From Epinephelus fuscoguttatus (lineage: Eukaryota > Chordata > Actinopteri > Perciformes > Serranidae): a DNA stretch of 64,000 nt. A model generated the notes under the pieces. It ran no database searches. It saw only the letters and a list, made by a program, of their open reading frames with translations, and had not been told where the DNA came from. Of this stretch, positions 45,481-59,290 are shown one piece after another. Position 1 is the stretch's first letter; each line of letters starts with the position of its first letter. Location: the NCBI RefSeq assembly GCF_011397635.1, contig NC_064756.1, positions 3,800,922-3,864,921 on the forward strand. Reading direction: 5' to 3'. A program made the position numbers and the translations under genes.

Positions 45481-46649
45481 TGCATTTTAAAACCTAAGTG
45501 GAGGGAATATTAACCCCGTAACACTGGGTCATCTGCATCTGGGCTGTTCTTAGTGCTTTTGTGCAAGTTTTGCTTGCCAAACGATCACCTAACGCCATCA
45601 GGCTTTATATAGTGATTTTATTAACATAACCTCTACCCCATATTTAAATACATGTGATTACTCTTAAAAACACATTAATTCATCATCGAAGAGGCATTTA
45701 TTGTTATGGAGGCATTTCTATTGTCAAGGCTCTTGTGAGACTTGTTTCTATAAGTGAATATATTTTTATTGAATGGTCAAGGTCAGGGAACTTTTCACAC
45801 CACCGCCAAAAGTGTAACTGCATGTTCCTCATATTTACATTATGTTCTTCAAAGCACACATTTTATTTGAACATTAGATCAAAAGGATGTGTGATGTAAA
45901 AGGAGTCGCTTGTAGTGATGAACCCACAGATAATGATCACCCGACTCTGCAGCCTCCCTTAAATTAGCTTAATGGAGCGTTAAGCATCCGTAAGCTGACT
46001 GTACTGGTTTTACAGCCTGGTTTAACTGCTTTGCTCCTCTCTCAACATCCTTAGTTATCAGTGATGTTTCTTAGCAGCAACATCCAGCAAAAAAGCCCTA
46101 AAACGCACCGTGCAGCGCCTGCTCACCATCAAACTGCCAACAGAAATAGTCAGCAGCAACCTGGTAGTCATGTGGAACATTTAGCAGCTAGAGAGTTATT
46201 TTTTATTAACAGTTGTAGGAGACCAAAACAGAACTAGAGTAAAACAGTGAATTGTCTGGTGGTCAGTAAAATGACTTATTAATGCTGATGTTGATGTGTC
46301 TGCTAGATGTGCAAATAAACACAATTGAAAGCAAATGAAAGTTTATACCTAAACATGTAAAATATTATATTCCACAAATTTTCAGACATCAAGCTTGCCT
46401 ATTTAAATGAATTCAATTTTATTTTAAGTCCTAGCCTTTTGAAATTATTCAGTTACATACGCTACACTTCAATGTCTACAGCTGTAAGCTGTTGACTGAA
46501 GTCTCTGCAAAAATGATGAAAAACGATTCAATTGCGTCCTGACCACGGTAAATCCAGAAGCCGCTGCCTAACAAGGTCCTTCACATTAAAAAATGTTTTA
46601 AATCCAAAGAATGATGCCAAAAAACCTACAATATCCAGGATGTGTCCCG

Positions 46650-46990
46650 CACTTCTGATGTGGCGTTACCTTCTCTTGACCCGCCGACCGACGTCGACTC
46701 AACTGCTAAGCTAACTAACGGCAAGCTAGCTAAACGCTGCTAAAGTAGCTAGCTAGATGCTAGCAGGCTAAACCGTCCACACAGTTGTTCTTCCGGCACG
46801 GTACTGTGTCAAAATGGTTTTTTAATCATTCATAGTCACTGAACAAAAGCCTTACACCCTGCATGTTCCCGTGTTTACAGTCACTTCTTGTCGGCTAAAT
46901 ATTTAGTACTTTGTCCTGCTTACCGTTAGCTGCTGTCCTCCATGCTAACCGTCTCTTCAGGGTTGCCAGGTCTGACCCTGTTCTTCTTCT
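46650..46990. promoter_or_regulatory. CpG-richer, promoter-like stretch with no attached gene
   Basis: Against an AT-rich background this stretch has several CpGs (ccgccgaccgacgtcgac), a TTCCGGC ETS-type site at 46791-46797 and clusters of agctagctag words (46725-46755). No coding exon was found on either side, so a noncoding first exon or an element promoter are equally possible. Confidence 0.25.
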
Positions 46991-47480
46991 GCGCCCCGCG
47001 ATAGGCTGGAGGCTAATTACCATCCATTCAACTTGACCGCTACTGAATAAACTCTGTTTCACACATTTATTAAACCACCACAAAGTAAAAGAAAAGGCTG
47101 TGAATTTTTAGTTTCCTTAGGGCTTTTCAAAATTTATAGGAAACATTCTTAATAAATGCAGATAAATCTGAGAATGAAATAATAGTACTACACATAAATG
47201 AAAATACATAATAAAATACAGATAAACCAAGGTACAAGCAAACAGATAAAGAACCGTCAGAGGATTCAGGGAAGAAAGTTGCATAATTCTAAATAATATA
47301 TTTACAGTGTTGGTCAAGTTACTCTCAAAATGCACTATATTACATATTAGTAGTTACTTTAAACTACAAGTAATAAGTTACACCACAGTGTTACTCTGTG
47401 TAGAGTAATAAGTCACTCATTACATTACTAATGCATTACTTTCACCAAAGTGAGCTCAGATGAACTAATATTGATGTTAA

Positions 47481-47515
47481 ATGGATGATGGATGGATGGA
47501 TGGATGGATGGATGG
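47481..47515. repeat. GGAT tetranucleotide repeat
   Basis: (GGAT)n of about eight units, with one gatgatg interruption at the left. Confidence 0.9.
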
Positions 47516-50500
47516 GGTCATGTTGTTTCAATGCAGGTAATCGAAGTACAGAAGCTCCAGTTTATTACGATTAATTTCAAATTCAGTGCTGCAGGTCTGA
47601 TCCATTCTTACACCCACATATAGTGTTACCACTTTGTATTAAAGTATGATGATAAAGAACCATTAAATAGCCTCAACCTTTTAAAATAAATGAATATCCT
47701 TGGACACATGGAAGGCCAGGCAGAGGATCAAATTCTGATATTATGAGATATGGATAAATACGAAACACAGTAAACAAATATTGAGGTAAGCACAACACAT
47801 GGATTGGCGTGCCAGTAAATCACTACAGTGAGTGCAAATTAATACACCAGGGCTGGAGGACCCACCTGCCGGTTCCCGTTGTGCCGGTCAGCTATAGCAA
47901 CACCAGAGAAAGTTAAGCATAAGAACAGGACTGTGTGCCGGTGTTGCTCTGCAGTTGTAGGAGATGTAAATGGAAACATATCCAACATATACTAACATCA
48001 CCCAGATGTGCCGATCACTGGGACGAGGAAAAAACTAACTGGAGGCCAGCTCCTTATCCCCGCTTCTTTCAGGCAGCCTTAGGAAGGAAAAGCAGAACAG
48101 GCTAAGTTTTAACACACTGGACATGACAACGCACATGATCACTGGCCCTCTTCTATAGGTAACACATAATGAATGACATGACAACACACAACAACCTTCG
48201 GGAGATGTTTTTTCTGGTGGCGTACTGAAGGAATTGAAGCTGTGTGGATAAATTAAAAATGAAAACAATAAACGTCTACTTCGGGTGTTAATGCACTACA
48301 TGACATTGTAAATGTTATAATTTTACCCGAAATCCTGTTGATAACGTGCTATATTACTTTGTTACTACAAAACAGTAATATGTTACTGTAACACGTTGAC
48401 CGCAACACTGTATATGGATATATAGATACTGGTATTGGTTATCGGCCAAATGAGTTGATATATATTGGCATATCGGATATCGACAAAAAATCCAATACTG
48501 TGCATCCCTAATTTATATGCATCATCTTGAAGTAATACTGTAAAAGCAATCGCTCCACCTATCTCTACATAATGCTTAAAACAGTTCAAGCATGACACCT
48601 AATTTTTTTTAAAATTGCTTTACAGTATATAAAGCATTATTTTTGTCCTACATGTTACATAATATACGTTGATGGCACCTTGGACTGCTGGAACAAGCAG
48701 AGGTGAAGTGTCAGGTTTTATGGTTAATTATGAGTCACTGATATAAACATTAAGTTGTGCTGAAAAGCGACACATTTGTGTGTTTCCCCAGTGAAACAAA
48801 CAAACACTTCATGTTTAAGAGTGTGAAGATATCTAGTCCTGGGTGTAAGTGATTAGCGCATCTTTGTCTTATGCCTCCCATGAGTGTCACAGCTATTGAT
48901 ATTACATGTTAGCCACTCCTCTGGAGGGCGTCCATCCGGAGATGAGCCATCTTTGGTCTCCATGGATACCAGCTGTGCACCTGAGCAAAGTGGAATTCAT
49001 TGTTAGAGGAGGATAAAAGAGAGCCTGGAGATGACACATGAGATCAGCAGGTGTGTGTGTGTGTAGCGTTTAACTGAGTTTAACATGACGTGTAACAGTA
49101 AAACCAATGTGTAATATGTTTAACAGAACACACCCTCCTCTTGCACTTTCCCCCTCACTGTCCTTTACTTCCTCTCCTCTCTCTCTGTCCAGTGACTCAA
49201 TATAATTGCAGTCATTTTTCTCTCCCAGTAATCGACCTCTTTGTGTGGGCATCAGCATGACATGACACGAAAAGTACAGGGTCTCAGTTCTCATTCTCCA
49301 GTGCCAGGGGAGCTAATTGAATCCACAATGAACCTCTGTCAACACACCTCAGATAATCCAGTTGTTTTGACACTTTCCACAATGAATTCCTTCTCTCCTT
49401 GTGAATACGCCTGTGGGTTCTGGCAGTAGCTCTGTTCACAGTAGGGGAGACATGAAATGAAAAGATGAAACGGCTAATGAAGAGAGATATCAACCGAGTA
49501 TTTCAACAGTTCGGGCCAGGCAGCCGTCTGATGTGTGACGAGGGAGAGGAAACGGATGTGCGTATACTGATTCTCACAGCCAAGAAAGAACTAATTTGTT
49601 GGTGCGCCTGGGGTGTTTTGTTAGCTAAATGATTTCCTGACTGGTCCAAACATCCTGAGGAGAAAGATTAGAGAGACAGAAAGAGAGAGAGGACAGTTTA
49701 GTCATCCCTTGCATGGTTGTCAAAGAGTGAAGTATTTGCTTGTCTTTTTCAAATCAAAGTCAGATTTTGATTTTCAATCATTTGTTCAGTGTGGCCAATT
49801 TTTATTTAGACTTTACTAATTTAGTTATAATGATCTCTTGTATTGGAAGCCAGTCCCAAGAGGTAATGCCTTACAACTTTCTCAGATTAACAACCTTGCT
49901 CTGTCGCCGAAAATGAATGTGTGCTGCTGGATGTGTGTGCAGCTGATGTCTGCTCTGTCAAGCTGCAAATACACCCAGCTCAGTAACAAGGCAGTCAACC
50001 AGTCATGACGCACGTCAGAGCTCAGACATCCTGTATGACTCTCCCTTAGCTCTCTGAAACTATCACGCACTGAATTCATCTCATTATTTTAGTCAGTCCA
50101 GACTGAAATACTCAACAACTATTGGGTAGACTGACGGTAGCTTGGAGATTTGGTACGACATTTCATAAGGCCGAGAGGATGAGTCCCACCAACTTTGGTG
50201 ATGCCTTGACTCTTCCTTTAGTGCTGACATGAGGTTGAAAGTTGGGGTTATAGCAAAAGGTCTCGAGAACTATTTAATGAAATGCCATTAAATATGATAG
50301 ACACAATCATGTCCCCCTCAGGAGGAATTAAAAAACTGCTGATCCCTTGGATTTTGATCTAGCGCCATCATCAGGTCAAAATACATTATTTCGTTTATGA
50401 CCAAATACCTGCAAAACGTATGACACTCCCAGTCCTCTGTGTTTAGTGCTTATTAGTAAAGTTAGGTTGAGAAGTTATTTGAAAACAGTTACCATGTGTT

Positions 50501-53500
50501 CTTGGTGACCTGCCAAAGTCCAGTGTTCACTCTCTTTTTAGCTCCATTTTGGCCCCCACACCTGTCTATAGATATCTGTATATGTATGCAGAATCTGTGG
50601 GCAACCAACCCGTTCTCATCCCAACTCTTGGCTTTGTCAGTGGACCTAGATGTCAACATATGATACACAAGGTACCCTCCGGCATCAGTTTTTTTTTCTC
50701 TAAATTTAGGCAACAAAAGACTTAGAAAAAAATGTCATAATTTGGCTTAAAATAAGAGCTGTTACTCACATAAAGTCACACATCGCTAGTGTAGCATGCT
50801 ACTGGCACACTTTATTATTAAAATAACTCCACTGACTTTTAGTTTCACATGTGAAACGAACAGTGGGTTCCCAGGTGAAAGTTTGGTGTTTGTTTGATCC
50901 TATCCACCTACCTGCCTGACCATCTATACAGACTTTCTTGTTCTCTATACCACTGTAGTTACTGGCAGTGGCAAAAATAGCTCCTGCCCAGTGCATATCA
51001 TACCGCTGTGATGAATATCTCTGTGTGTTGGTGTCTGACATCAACATCCACCAACAAAGCGGTGATATTTGATGAATTTGTTGCCGGCAGTATCACAAAT
51101 AGCCGCCTCCCAGTGGGTATTATACCCGTGCAAAAGGTGCCTCTGCACATTGGTATCTGAGAGAGAGAGAGAGAGAGAGAGTATTTAAGGAGTTGGGAGT
51201 GCGAATGGGCTGAGGTTTTGGTACCAGAGTCTTTCTGGTTTTTGTTTGTTGTTGGACTAGTATTGATCAATCAAGTTTAAGCTGGCTTTCTTCGCATGCA
51301 GGTAAACAATCGTGTTGAGAGCAAAAGAGGTGGAATGCATTGGTTGAAATACAATCTTAGAGCCCATCGGTTATCGTCTAATGATGATTAAGCTTTTTGT
51401 TAGCCTTTTCTATTTTATATGCATTAATTTGCAGATATCTGTTTAGGGAGATTAGCCCAAATGTTGTCTGGACCTGTCTCATGATGCTATCAAACTGTAA
51501 ACAATTAGCAACATGGAGGAAGTGAGGGTCTTGGCTCTGCTGGTTACACCAGAAAAATTGGCTGTTGCCTTCAGAGGCTTTATCATTGTCAGAGCAATAG
51601 CAGATGCATTCCCAGATTGGGTCCCCACTATCTCCTGAGAGAAAAATCTGTCTCTTTAGCTGCTAAATATTCACCATTAACTGTCTGTGGTTTGGAGCTG
51701 GGCAGGTAGTGCACAGCTTTTCACTGAAAACATGAGACTGAGCCAAAACAGGAAAGCTGTAGGCTGTGAAACCAAAACATTCAGCTGACGGATGCTGAAA
51801 CACTCCATAGAGTTGACATAAACTGCAGAGTCTGGTGACAATTTATTTTGGTAAGCCAATATCAAAGACCTCCTTTCACATCAAACAGTCATCTGAGCCA
51901 CTGTAATTAGAAAAATCTTGATTATAGCTGCTTTAAAAGAACAGAATGTCTGTTGTGAATATCGGGAACACGGAGTCCATCGTAAAGGAATGAATCTGGT
52001 CCCTGCTCAGTATTGCTCACTGTAGCACATGGAACAAGGATCTATTTTGATCTTTGCTCCTGTCCTAACCTTTACTATTGGACTCTTGTAAATACAGTCC
52101 TGGCAGTAATTCAGAGTAATCAGGGTGGTTAGTAATACCGGAGATGGTTTCATAAGGTCTCCTCTAAATAGCTACATTTCCTGTTGAAACATCACTGAGC
52201 ATTACAGTGAAGTCTGCTGTCTCAGCCTGTGCGTAAAATATTTGTGATACGAGCATGAATGAAGCAAAAGGAGACAGACTGACACTAAAAATGCACGTGT
52301 TGTAGGAAGTAAATGTTCCATCAAACAAATATCACTTTGATGCATTTTTTCTAAAATCAGTGTTGTAAAACTGCAGTCAGTGAATGATTCACGCACTGAC
52401 GACAGAGTGGCGGGCGGAGGGACCTGAATGCTTTCTGCTCCCTCAGAAACAAATTAACACCGAGGCACAACTTTGCATAATGTGCAAATGCAGCCACATG
52501 CACACACAGGTACACACACAAACACACACACACTTTCTCATTCACTCACGCAAATCTGACCTATGAGTCATTCTGGCTGCACTTCCAGATGCCCCTCTCT
52601 CTCTCTCTCTCTCTCGCTCGCTTCCTCCCTCCCTCTCTAACCCACTGGATGTCACAGATGGATGCTGCAGACAGCCGCAGTCTTAATGCTGCTTCCTGTC
52701 TCTCTCTGGGCACTCAGCAACCACTAGGCTCAGGCCCAGTTTAACCGGCAATTAAAGGAGCGATTCATCATCGCTCAGCATCACAGAGAAGGTGCAGGCC
52801 TGGATAAACCAAAACAAAAGCTTTGAAAAATTACCCACAAACACTGAGTATGAAAGTGGATTTCAATCAATCATATCTCGAGCCCGAAAGGAGGGACTAA
52901 TGTGGGAAATCAGCTGCTAAAGGGTTTGGTTGGAATTAAAACTGGCAGACTCTTTGTTAGAAAGAGTGACTCACGGCTTTATGGGAATTTGAAATTGGTC
53001 AGTCTGTTTCCTGAATTGATTTTCTGTGGTCAGGTTATTGCTAACTGCAAGTTGAAAAGAGAAAGGCACCTTTCTGCATGCCGCTGGGCCAGTCACTTAC
53101 AAATATATCAGGCTGGTGTGAGCTCTGGTGGTCCTACGTCTTAGATTTAAAACGCCTTGACAAAAACAAAGAAATAAAGTGAAACATTGAGCAGTCATAT
53201 GTATGCATAGGTGATGCATATACATTTTGTCATAATTAAATAAACATGTTAAAAGGATAATTATTTCTGATGTTTGTGCACTGCAAAACATATTAAACCT
53301 GTAGTTTCACATTCATTGCCCTTCAAACAATTTCAGCTATGTAGGCTATGTTGCAGACATCTCTTAGCACTGGCTTATCCTCTTCCAATAAAACAGTCTC
53401 TGATTTTCTACTGTAAACTAATGCTAGCTAACCACATGTCAACACTTATGCAGAATTGTAGCAAAAATAGCCCTCTACCAAGTGGCAACCCTAAAAAATG

Positions 53501-53669
53501 AAGCCAATGCAGAAGTGACAAACAGTTCATTCAGTTACTGAAGACAAAAGGTATATAATTATACTTTAAATGTGTTTTCACGTGACTATGACATCGTAAA
53601 TAGATACATAAAAAGGAAATACCTGTTGTTATTTAGGAATAATTAAGTCTTCCTCAGTCCCAGAGCTAT

Positions 53670-55170
53670 CCATCCATCCGTCCATCCATTTCCATCCACT
53701 TATCCGGGGCCATGTCATGGGGGCAGTGGGTCAAGCAAAACATCCCAGATGTCCCTCTCCGATGCGTTCCAGCTCCTCCTGGGGGACCCCATGGTGTTCC
53801 TTGGCCAGATGAGATACATAATCCCTCCAGCATTTTCAGGGTCTGCCCCGGGGCCTCCTACCTGTTAGATGTGCCCGGAACACCTCTAACAGGAGGCGCC
53901 CAGGAGGATCCTGATCAGATGCCCGATCCACTTCAACTGGCCCCTTTTGACACGAAGGAGCAGCGGCTCTACTCCAAGCTCCCTCCTATGGCAAGTCGTT
54001 TTAATATTTAATCGCTATTCATTACTGATATCTGCAACATAATTTTGCCTAGTCAAAACTCTTATTCAAGATATCTGTAATTAGATTTTGCCTAGTCAAA
54101 ACTACAGTTACAGATATCTGTAATTCAGTTTTGACTAGTAAGATTCAAACTATTTTTGCCATTCATGTGTATGGGGTTTGTCATTACAGATATCTCCAAT
54201 GTAGTTGCGGATATCTGCAACTGAATTGTGGATATCTGTAATTCCAGTTTGAGATATCTACAATTTAATTTTGACTAGTCATAATTCGAGTTCAAGATAT
54301 CTTTAATTATCATCAATTGAAGATATCTACATGGTCCTTTCTAGATATCTTGAATTGAGTTTCAGATAGTCAAAATGACGTTGTAGATATCCGCAACTGA
54401 ATTATGACTAGTCAAAATGACATTGTAGATATCTGTAACTGAATTATGACTAGTCAAAATGATGTTATAGATATCCGCAACTGAATTATGACTAGTCAAA
54501 ATGACGTTGTAGATATCCGCAACTGAATTATGACTAGTCAAAATGACGTTGTAGATATCTGTAACTGAATTATGACTAGTCAAAATGACGTTGTAGATAT
54601 CTGTAACTGAATTATGACTAGTCAAAATGATGTTATAGATATCCGCAACTGAATTATGACTAGTCAAAATGACGACTAGTCAAAATGATGTTGTAGATAT
54701 CCGTAACTGAATTATGACTAGTCAAAATGACGACTAGTCAAAATGACATTGTAGATATCCGTAACTGAATTATGACTAGTCAAAATGACGACTAGTCAAA
54801 ATGATGTTGTAGATATCCGCAACTGAATTATGACTAGTCAAAATGACGTTGTAGATATCTTAAATTAAAATTCATACTAGTCACAAAGACATTACTACTA
54901 GTCAAAATGACGTTATAGATATCTATAATGGTAATTCCGGATAGTCAAACTTAGTGATTAAATGTTAAAACGGCTTGCCATACCCTCCTGATGTCTGAGC
55001 TCCTCACCTTCTCTCTAAGGCTAAGCCCAGACACCCCACAGTGAAAACTCATTTTGTATCCACGATCTCATTCTTTCAGTCACTACCCAAATCTCATGAC
55101 CACAGATGAGGGTTAGGACGTAGATGGACCAGTGAATCGAGAGCTTTGTCTTCCACACTAAGAGTGATTC
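53670..55170 (-). mobile_element. LINE reverse-transcriptase fragment, minus strand, split by an insertion
   Basis: The minus strand near 55150-55030 reads KTKLSIHWSIYVLTLICGHE then IWVVTERMRSWIQNE, like the KAKLSIYRSIYVPTLTYGHE end of an abundant fish LINE reverse transcriptase (probably RTE-related). The segment 53986-53690 is its 3' continuation, ending in a (GGAT)n-type tail (tatccatccatccgtccatc on the plus strand). A 996-base element separates the two parts. Confidence 0.65.
53987..54982. mobile_element. inverted-repeat DNA element with 42-bp internal tandem repeats
   Basis: CCCTCC at 53981-53986 and 54983-54988 is the 6-base target duplication. The ends are inverted copies, tatggcaagtcgttttaata with tttaatc and its counterpart gattaaa.gttaaaacggct with tgccata. 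From about 54360 to 54850 the interior is an array of 42-bp units built on gactagtcaaaatgacgttg and tagatatccgcaactgaatt. No transposase is present. A six-base target duplication recalls IS3EU-type elements; that assignment is a guess. Confidence 0.82.
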
Positions 55171-55369
55171 AAGATGACTTTGATGGCTTGGCATATTTGG
55201 ACTTTGAGTACCTCGCCGGGTATGAGGACACCTGCCGCCCTGTGAGTCCACCACCCACAGGGACAGAAATCAGGGTCAAGTGCATTGCATGCCAGGCGGC
55301 AGGCAGGGGCAGGGCCCCAGGTGTGCTGATTCCCGGCATCACAGGCAGTCCCAGAGCAAGTTAAAATAA

Positions 55370-58300
55370 TCTTGAAAATGCTTGAATTCGTCTTTGGTGC
55401 TCATTTAGTTGTGTTGTTTATTTGCATAAACAACAGAATTATGATAAGGGTCTCTATTTGGATGCCACTGCCTCACTGATTCACACGTGAAGAGGCCAAC
55501 AAAGGGCAGCCTATGTCCTTTACATCAGCTGAGTCATACTGTCATATCTTAACAGCTTCTAATGAGCCTGAACATGTGTACACTTAAAAAGTGTTAGACC
55601 TGTCAAGTTGATGTTATTCCCATATGACAGCAGTGTGGCATTCCAGACACTGAGTTCAAAACAGGAAGTGTCACAGCTGTGGATGTAATGTGTTATGGCA
55701 GGTTTTTGGTCCGAGCCAAGTCTAGAGGGACGTCTGGCAAACTCGAGGATGTGTTTGTGAGGATGGGAGCAGCTGCAGACAGATCCCGAAATTATTTATA
55801 CTTTTTTAAAGATGAGTATTTTGGGGCATTTTTGCCTTTACATAGTTGACAGAATGGACTGAGAAGAAACACTGGGAGACAGCGAGGTGGAAAGTGCGAG
55901 GTGGGTACACAGGGGTGCCCCACAAACATGTAGACGTTAGTTAATGATGGCATTCAGTGCCCAATGAAGGCAGCACCAAAAAGAAGTTAAAACAACTTGC
56001 ATGATTTATTTTCTCATTCAGGATCAACAGGTAATGTGCACAATAAACCAACAATCTCACCACAAGTTTGTTTCTAAGAATGATATCTCAATATCAAGTT
56101 CAAGCCAACTCGAATAAGAAGTCCTTGAAATTGATCTGCTGAGGAGGTGCATGTGATCGGAAGCTCAAGAACAACTTTACAATATCCAAAGTTGCCAAAT
56201 ACCACAGCTTTGTCAGTGATTTTGGTGTCAGATGCCAAAAGCCACCATTCACAGTGGTTTGATAAGCTGCCAGGCGGCGTCAGTTTGTAAGGCGACTGGA
56301 TGGAATCTTTCGGGGAATAATGATACGCTGCCAGTTGGCCACAGCACCTCTTGCCGCAGTATTATATGCGGATCAGTATATAACACAGCCAAATGATACC
56401 TGTCCAGGTGGTACGGTACATGGCTGGACAGCAGGCGTTAGTTTCACATGCTTCCGTGATGACGTAATGTAAGGAAAGTCTCTATAGGGTGGGCTGGACA
56501 GGTGGTGGATGGGTCCAACAAACCCCAGACTTTCACCAGGGAGCCCGGTGTTCACTTTAACAGGCCAAACCATGACGCTCTTTGAGACATCCCCGCATTG
56601 GTTGCAGAGTCCTGGAACATTAACAGCAGACACAGGAGGATACCCAGCATGTAATATGTAGCCTTGAAAGTCCTCTGACAAAGCAGCGATATGTGATGAC
56701 TTGGGATGAGAACATGTTGCACTATAATAAAATCTTAGACAACTGGCCTTCAAGAATAAATGTTATGCCTTTATGATAGTAGAGATGATAGGACATGAGG
56801 GCTGAGAGAGATCCAATTAAACTTGTCTGTGCCCCCAGTATTATGTGTAAAGATAGGGCAGTACTTCCTTTATGACAAACTCGACATTGAACCTCCTGCC
56901 ATCCATCAACAGCTTGCTGGAGAGCATCAGGGCTGAGAGCTTACAGCCTTGCCAGCGTCCGAAGATCACAGACGATATTGTTGACTGTTATTTTCTGACA
57001 GCTCCGACTGAGGAACCTGTGATCTTTATGGTGCTGCAGCAAGATACTGCACAGCAATACTTTGACCACTTTGTGTACCTGTGGGGTGTTGAAGGCTGAG
57101 GAGAAGCCAAGGGGAAAAAACAAAGTGAGAATCTTGACAAAAGGTATTTGAGTCTTGTGTGTTGTTAAACCAGCCTGAGGGGTTCACAGCGGCTGCTGTT
57201 CTTACTGGAAGTGGCGTTTGACCTTCATAAGGTGAGTGCTGCTCATGTGAGGTTTGCAGGAAAACAAAAACAGGTTGTTCATCCCTGAGATTCAGTTTAC
57301 ATTCACACAGTCAGATTCAGTTATAAACAAAACTGACCCTATGATAAACCCTTAGCCTTGGACCAAGACGTTCATGCAATGCAATAAACGCCTCTGCTGG
57401 ACATTTTCTTTAAATTCTGTTGGAAACACTGAAGCGTCAACCAACTCAACATTAGCTTAACTAGGTAGCTACAGCTGATTAAATCTGCCTGTGACAACCA
57501 TCACAGCTGCAAAATCAAGTCACCAGCAAGCAGTGATATGCCTGCCTCTGTCTGAAGAAAAAGTAAAAAATGACTTCTTCTTGTTTCCCTGCCTCCTACC
57601 CAATGCATGATGGGTTTGACTCCAACAGAGAAGAGGGTTTTTTTTCACTGATGCCACTACAAACATAATTAAGATAATTAAAAGTAGTGAAGGAACAGAT
57701 GTAAAAAATGCATGCACAAGAGACATTTTGTGGCTTTTTTTAATTTAAAATGGTCTAGTGTTTGTGTTTTTATGGCTGCTCTGATTCTCAGCTTGTGTAG
57801 ATCTCACTGCAAGAGGCGATAAAGGCCAGCACTACATGATCTAGACGTCTGTGTGGTTTTCATAAAACAAACATATCAGATACCTGCAGATGTGCCAGGC
57901 TACAGTGTGAGCGACCCGAGGCTTTGATAGTCTGCGTTCTCATTATGCCTTTGGTAATGCAATAGGTCAGCACGGAGCAGGATCATCCTAAATGTCTGAC
58001 TGGTACACTTTGATCTCTGAAAACTGGTAGAGGTCACCTAAAATGAACCCAACTGCTTCTGCATGAGAGTTAGCTTGACTTGTCTATCAGTTTTAATTCC
58101 TTAATTTCAGGTTGGTTTTTTTGTCTATATTGTCACCTGAGATTTATTGTGTAGGAAAATATTAGCATGTTAGGGAAACACATGCGTCAGAATGCTCAGT
58201 ATCCTATTCCTGCTCACCGTCCCTGCATTCCTGACATTATTGAATCAGTACATCAATTTAATGTTTCATCCCCCGCAGACTGTCTCCAGAGTACGAGCTG

Positions 58301-59160
58301 TTTGTTCGAGTAACATGGATCAGACAATAAATAATTTGAGAACCTCTCTCTCCTTCACTTCATGATGTGAATGAAAATAACGAGCAGCATGAAAAATATA
58401 AATATCCAACAAAGAAACAAGACACAATGACAGTCTCAAACGTGGCAACTCAGACTGTTCTAAAAAATAAAGTCTATATCAAAAACAATGAGAAATGTTT
58501 CATCACAAATGACTTTGAGTAGAAACCTCCAACATCTCTAATCAAAGGAGAAATAAATAGAGATCAGTGTCTCTATATTACATTAAAACCCAGCTATATG
58601 ATGGTGTTCTACTCCAACAGCATAACATGCCAACAGATCTCCTGTCTCGCGCCTTTGGGAGCAATTGTCAAGTCCGACCACAAGGATCTCTACATCTGTT
58701 ACACTTCCTCTGGCTATGTGTCTAAGAATTTATTGCTACAGCTTAATTTGTACTACAGATGGTGGAGGCCAGAGAGTAGGGCTGACTTGCCTCTACCCTG
58801 ACCTGAGAAGGGACATAGCTGATAATAAATGATTCAAGAGATCTGTGCAGAGGGAGCTCTGGTATCGAGAGGAGAATCAATAACCAGGAGCAACAGACAC
58901 CAGATCTGCTGCAAATTTATGAAATGGGATAAAAAAAGGAAGGTTGTGGCAGCTGAAGGTCAAAAAGTGCAACAAAACTGAAATGGGAGGGTTGAACAAC
59001 AGAATTCAGCTCAAGTATAAATGAATCAAGTTATGATTCCCGTTATTTTTTAATGTCTGTGTTTAAGAGATGCTGGGTTGAATCAGCCACGTTTGGTAGT
59101 ATTTCAAATTTCTACAGCTGTCAACTTTGAACCCTTCTAGCTCATTGTGGTTGCACCAGC
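55370..59160. other. no gene recognised; possible repeat at 56100-56680
   Basis: No exon was supported. The stretch 56100-56680 (ataccacagctttgtcagtg, ccaggcggcgtcagtttgta, ctgccagttggccacagcac) looks like a dispersed fish repeat from memory, but no boundaries were found. The rest appears unique. Confidence 0.35.
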
Positions 59161-59161
59161 T

Positions 59162-59290
59162 CAGGGGTCGGCAACCTTTATTATCAAAAGAGCCATATTT
59201 GCACTTTTTAGTTGACTAAATGTCAAAACATTTTTTATCAGGTGTATAGGCTACACATTTTTACAGTTGGGTAATGCAAGAATCACATTA
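59162..59290 (+). mobile_element. 5' end of a hAT-type element
   Basis: The sequence caggggtcggcaacctttat is a classic hAT (Charlie-like) terminal inverted repeat. The sequence after it is AT-rich and noncoding. No matching right end was seen, so the length is uncertain. Confidence 0.55.

Larger units (their letters stand above)
45620..53660. other. no gene recognised
   Basis: Apart from the items listed separately (promoter-like stretch, GGAT repeat, hAT-like fragment at 48405-48515), this is AT-rich sequence without exons I can support. Short GA and TC runs occur at 51161-51181 and 52595-52616, and an interrupted CA run at 52500-52532. Confidence 0.4.

Noticed and set aside
47880-48030. 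Possible small RNA gene (gctatagcaacaccagagaa... gtgccggtgttgctct)
   Set aside because: A short complementary pair is visible, but there is no fit to a known RNA class and no promoter boxes.
54362-54667. Minus-strand 101-codon frame with HNSVADIYN repeats
   Set aside because: It comes from the 42-bp tandem array, whose length is a multiple of three; it is inside a noncoding element.
53987-54982. CRISPR-like direct repeats
   Set aside because: The genome is a vertebrate, the units are contiguous without unique spacers, and terminal inverted repeats with a target duplication show a transposon.
56373-56753. Minus-strand 126-codon frame
   Set aside because: No recognised domain or splice support; the sequence looks like a dispersed repeat.
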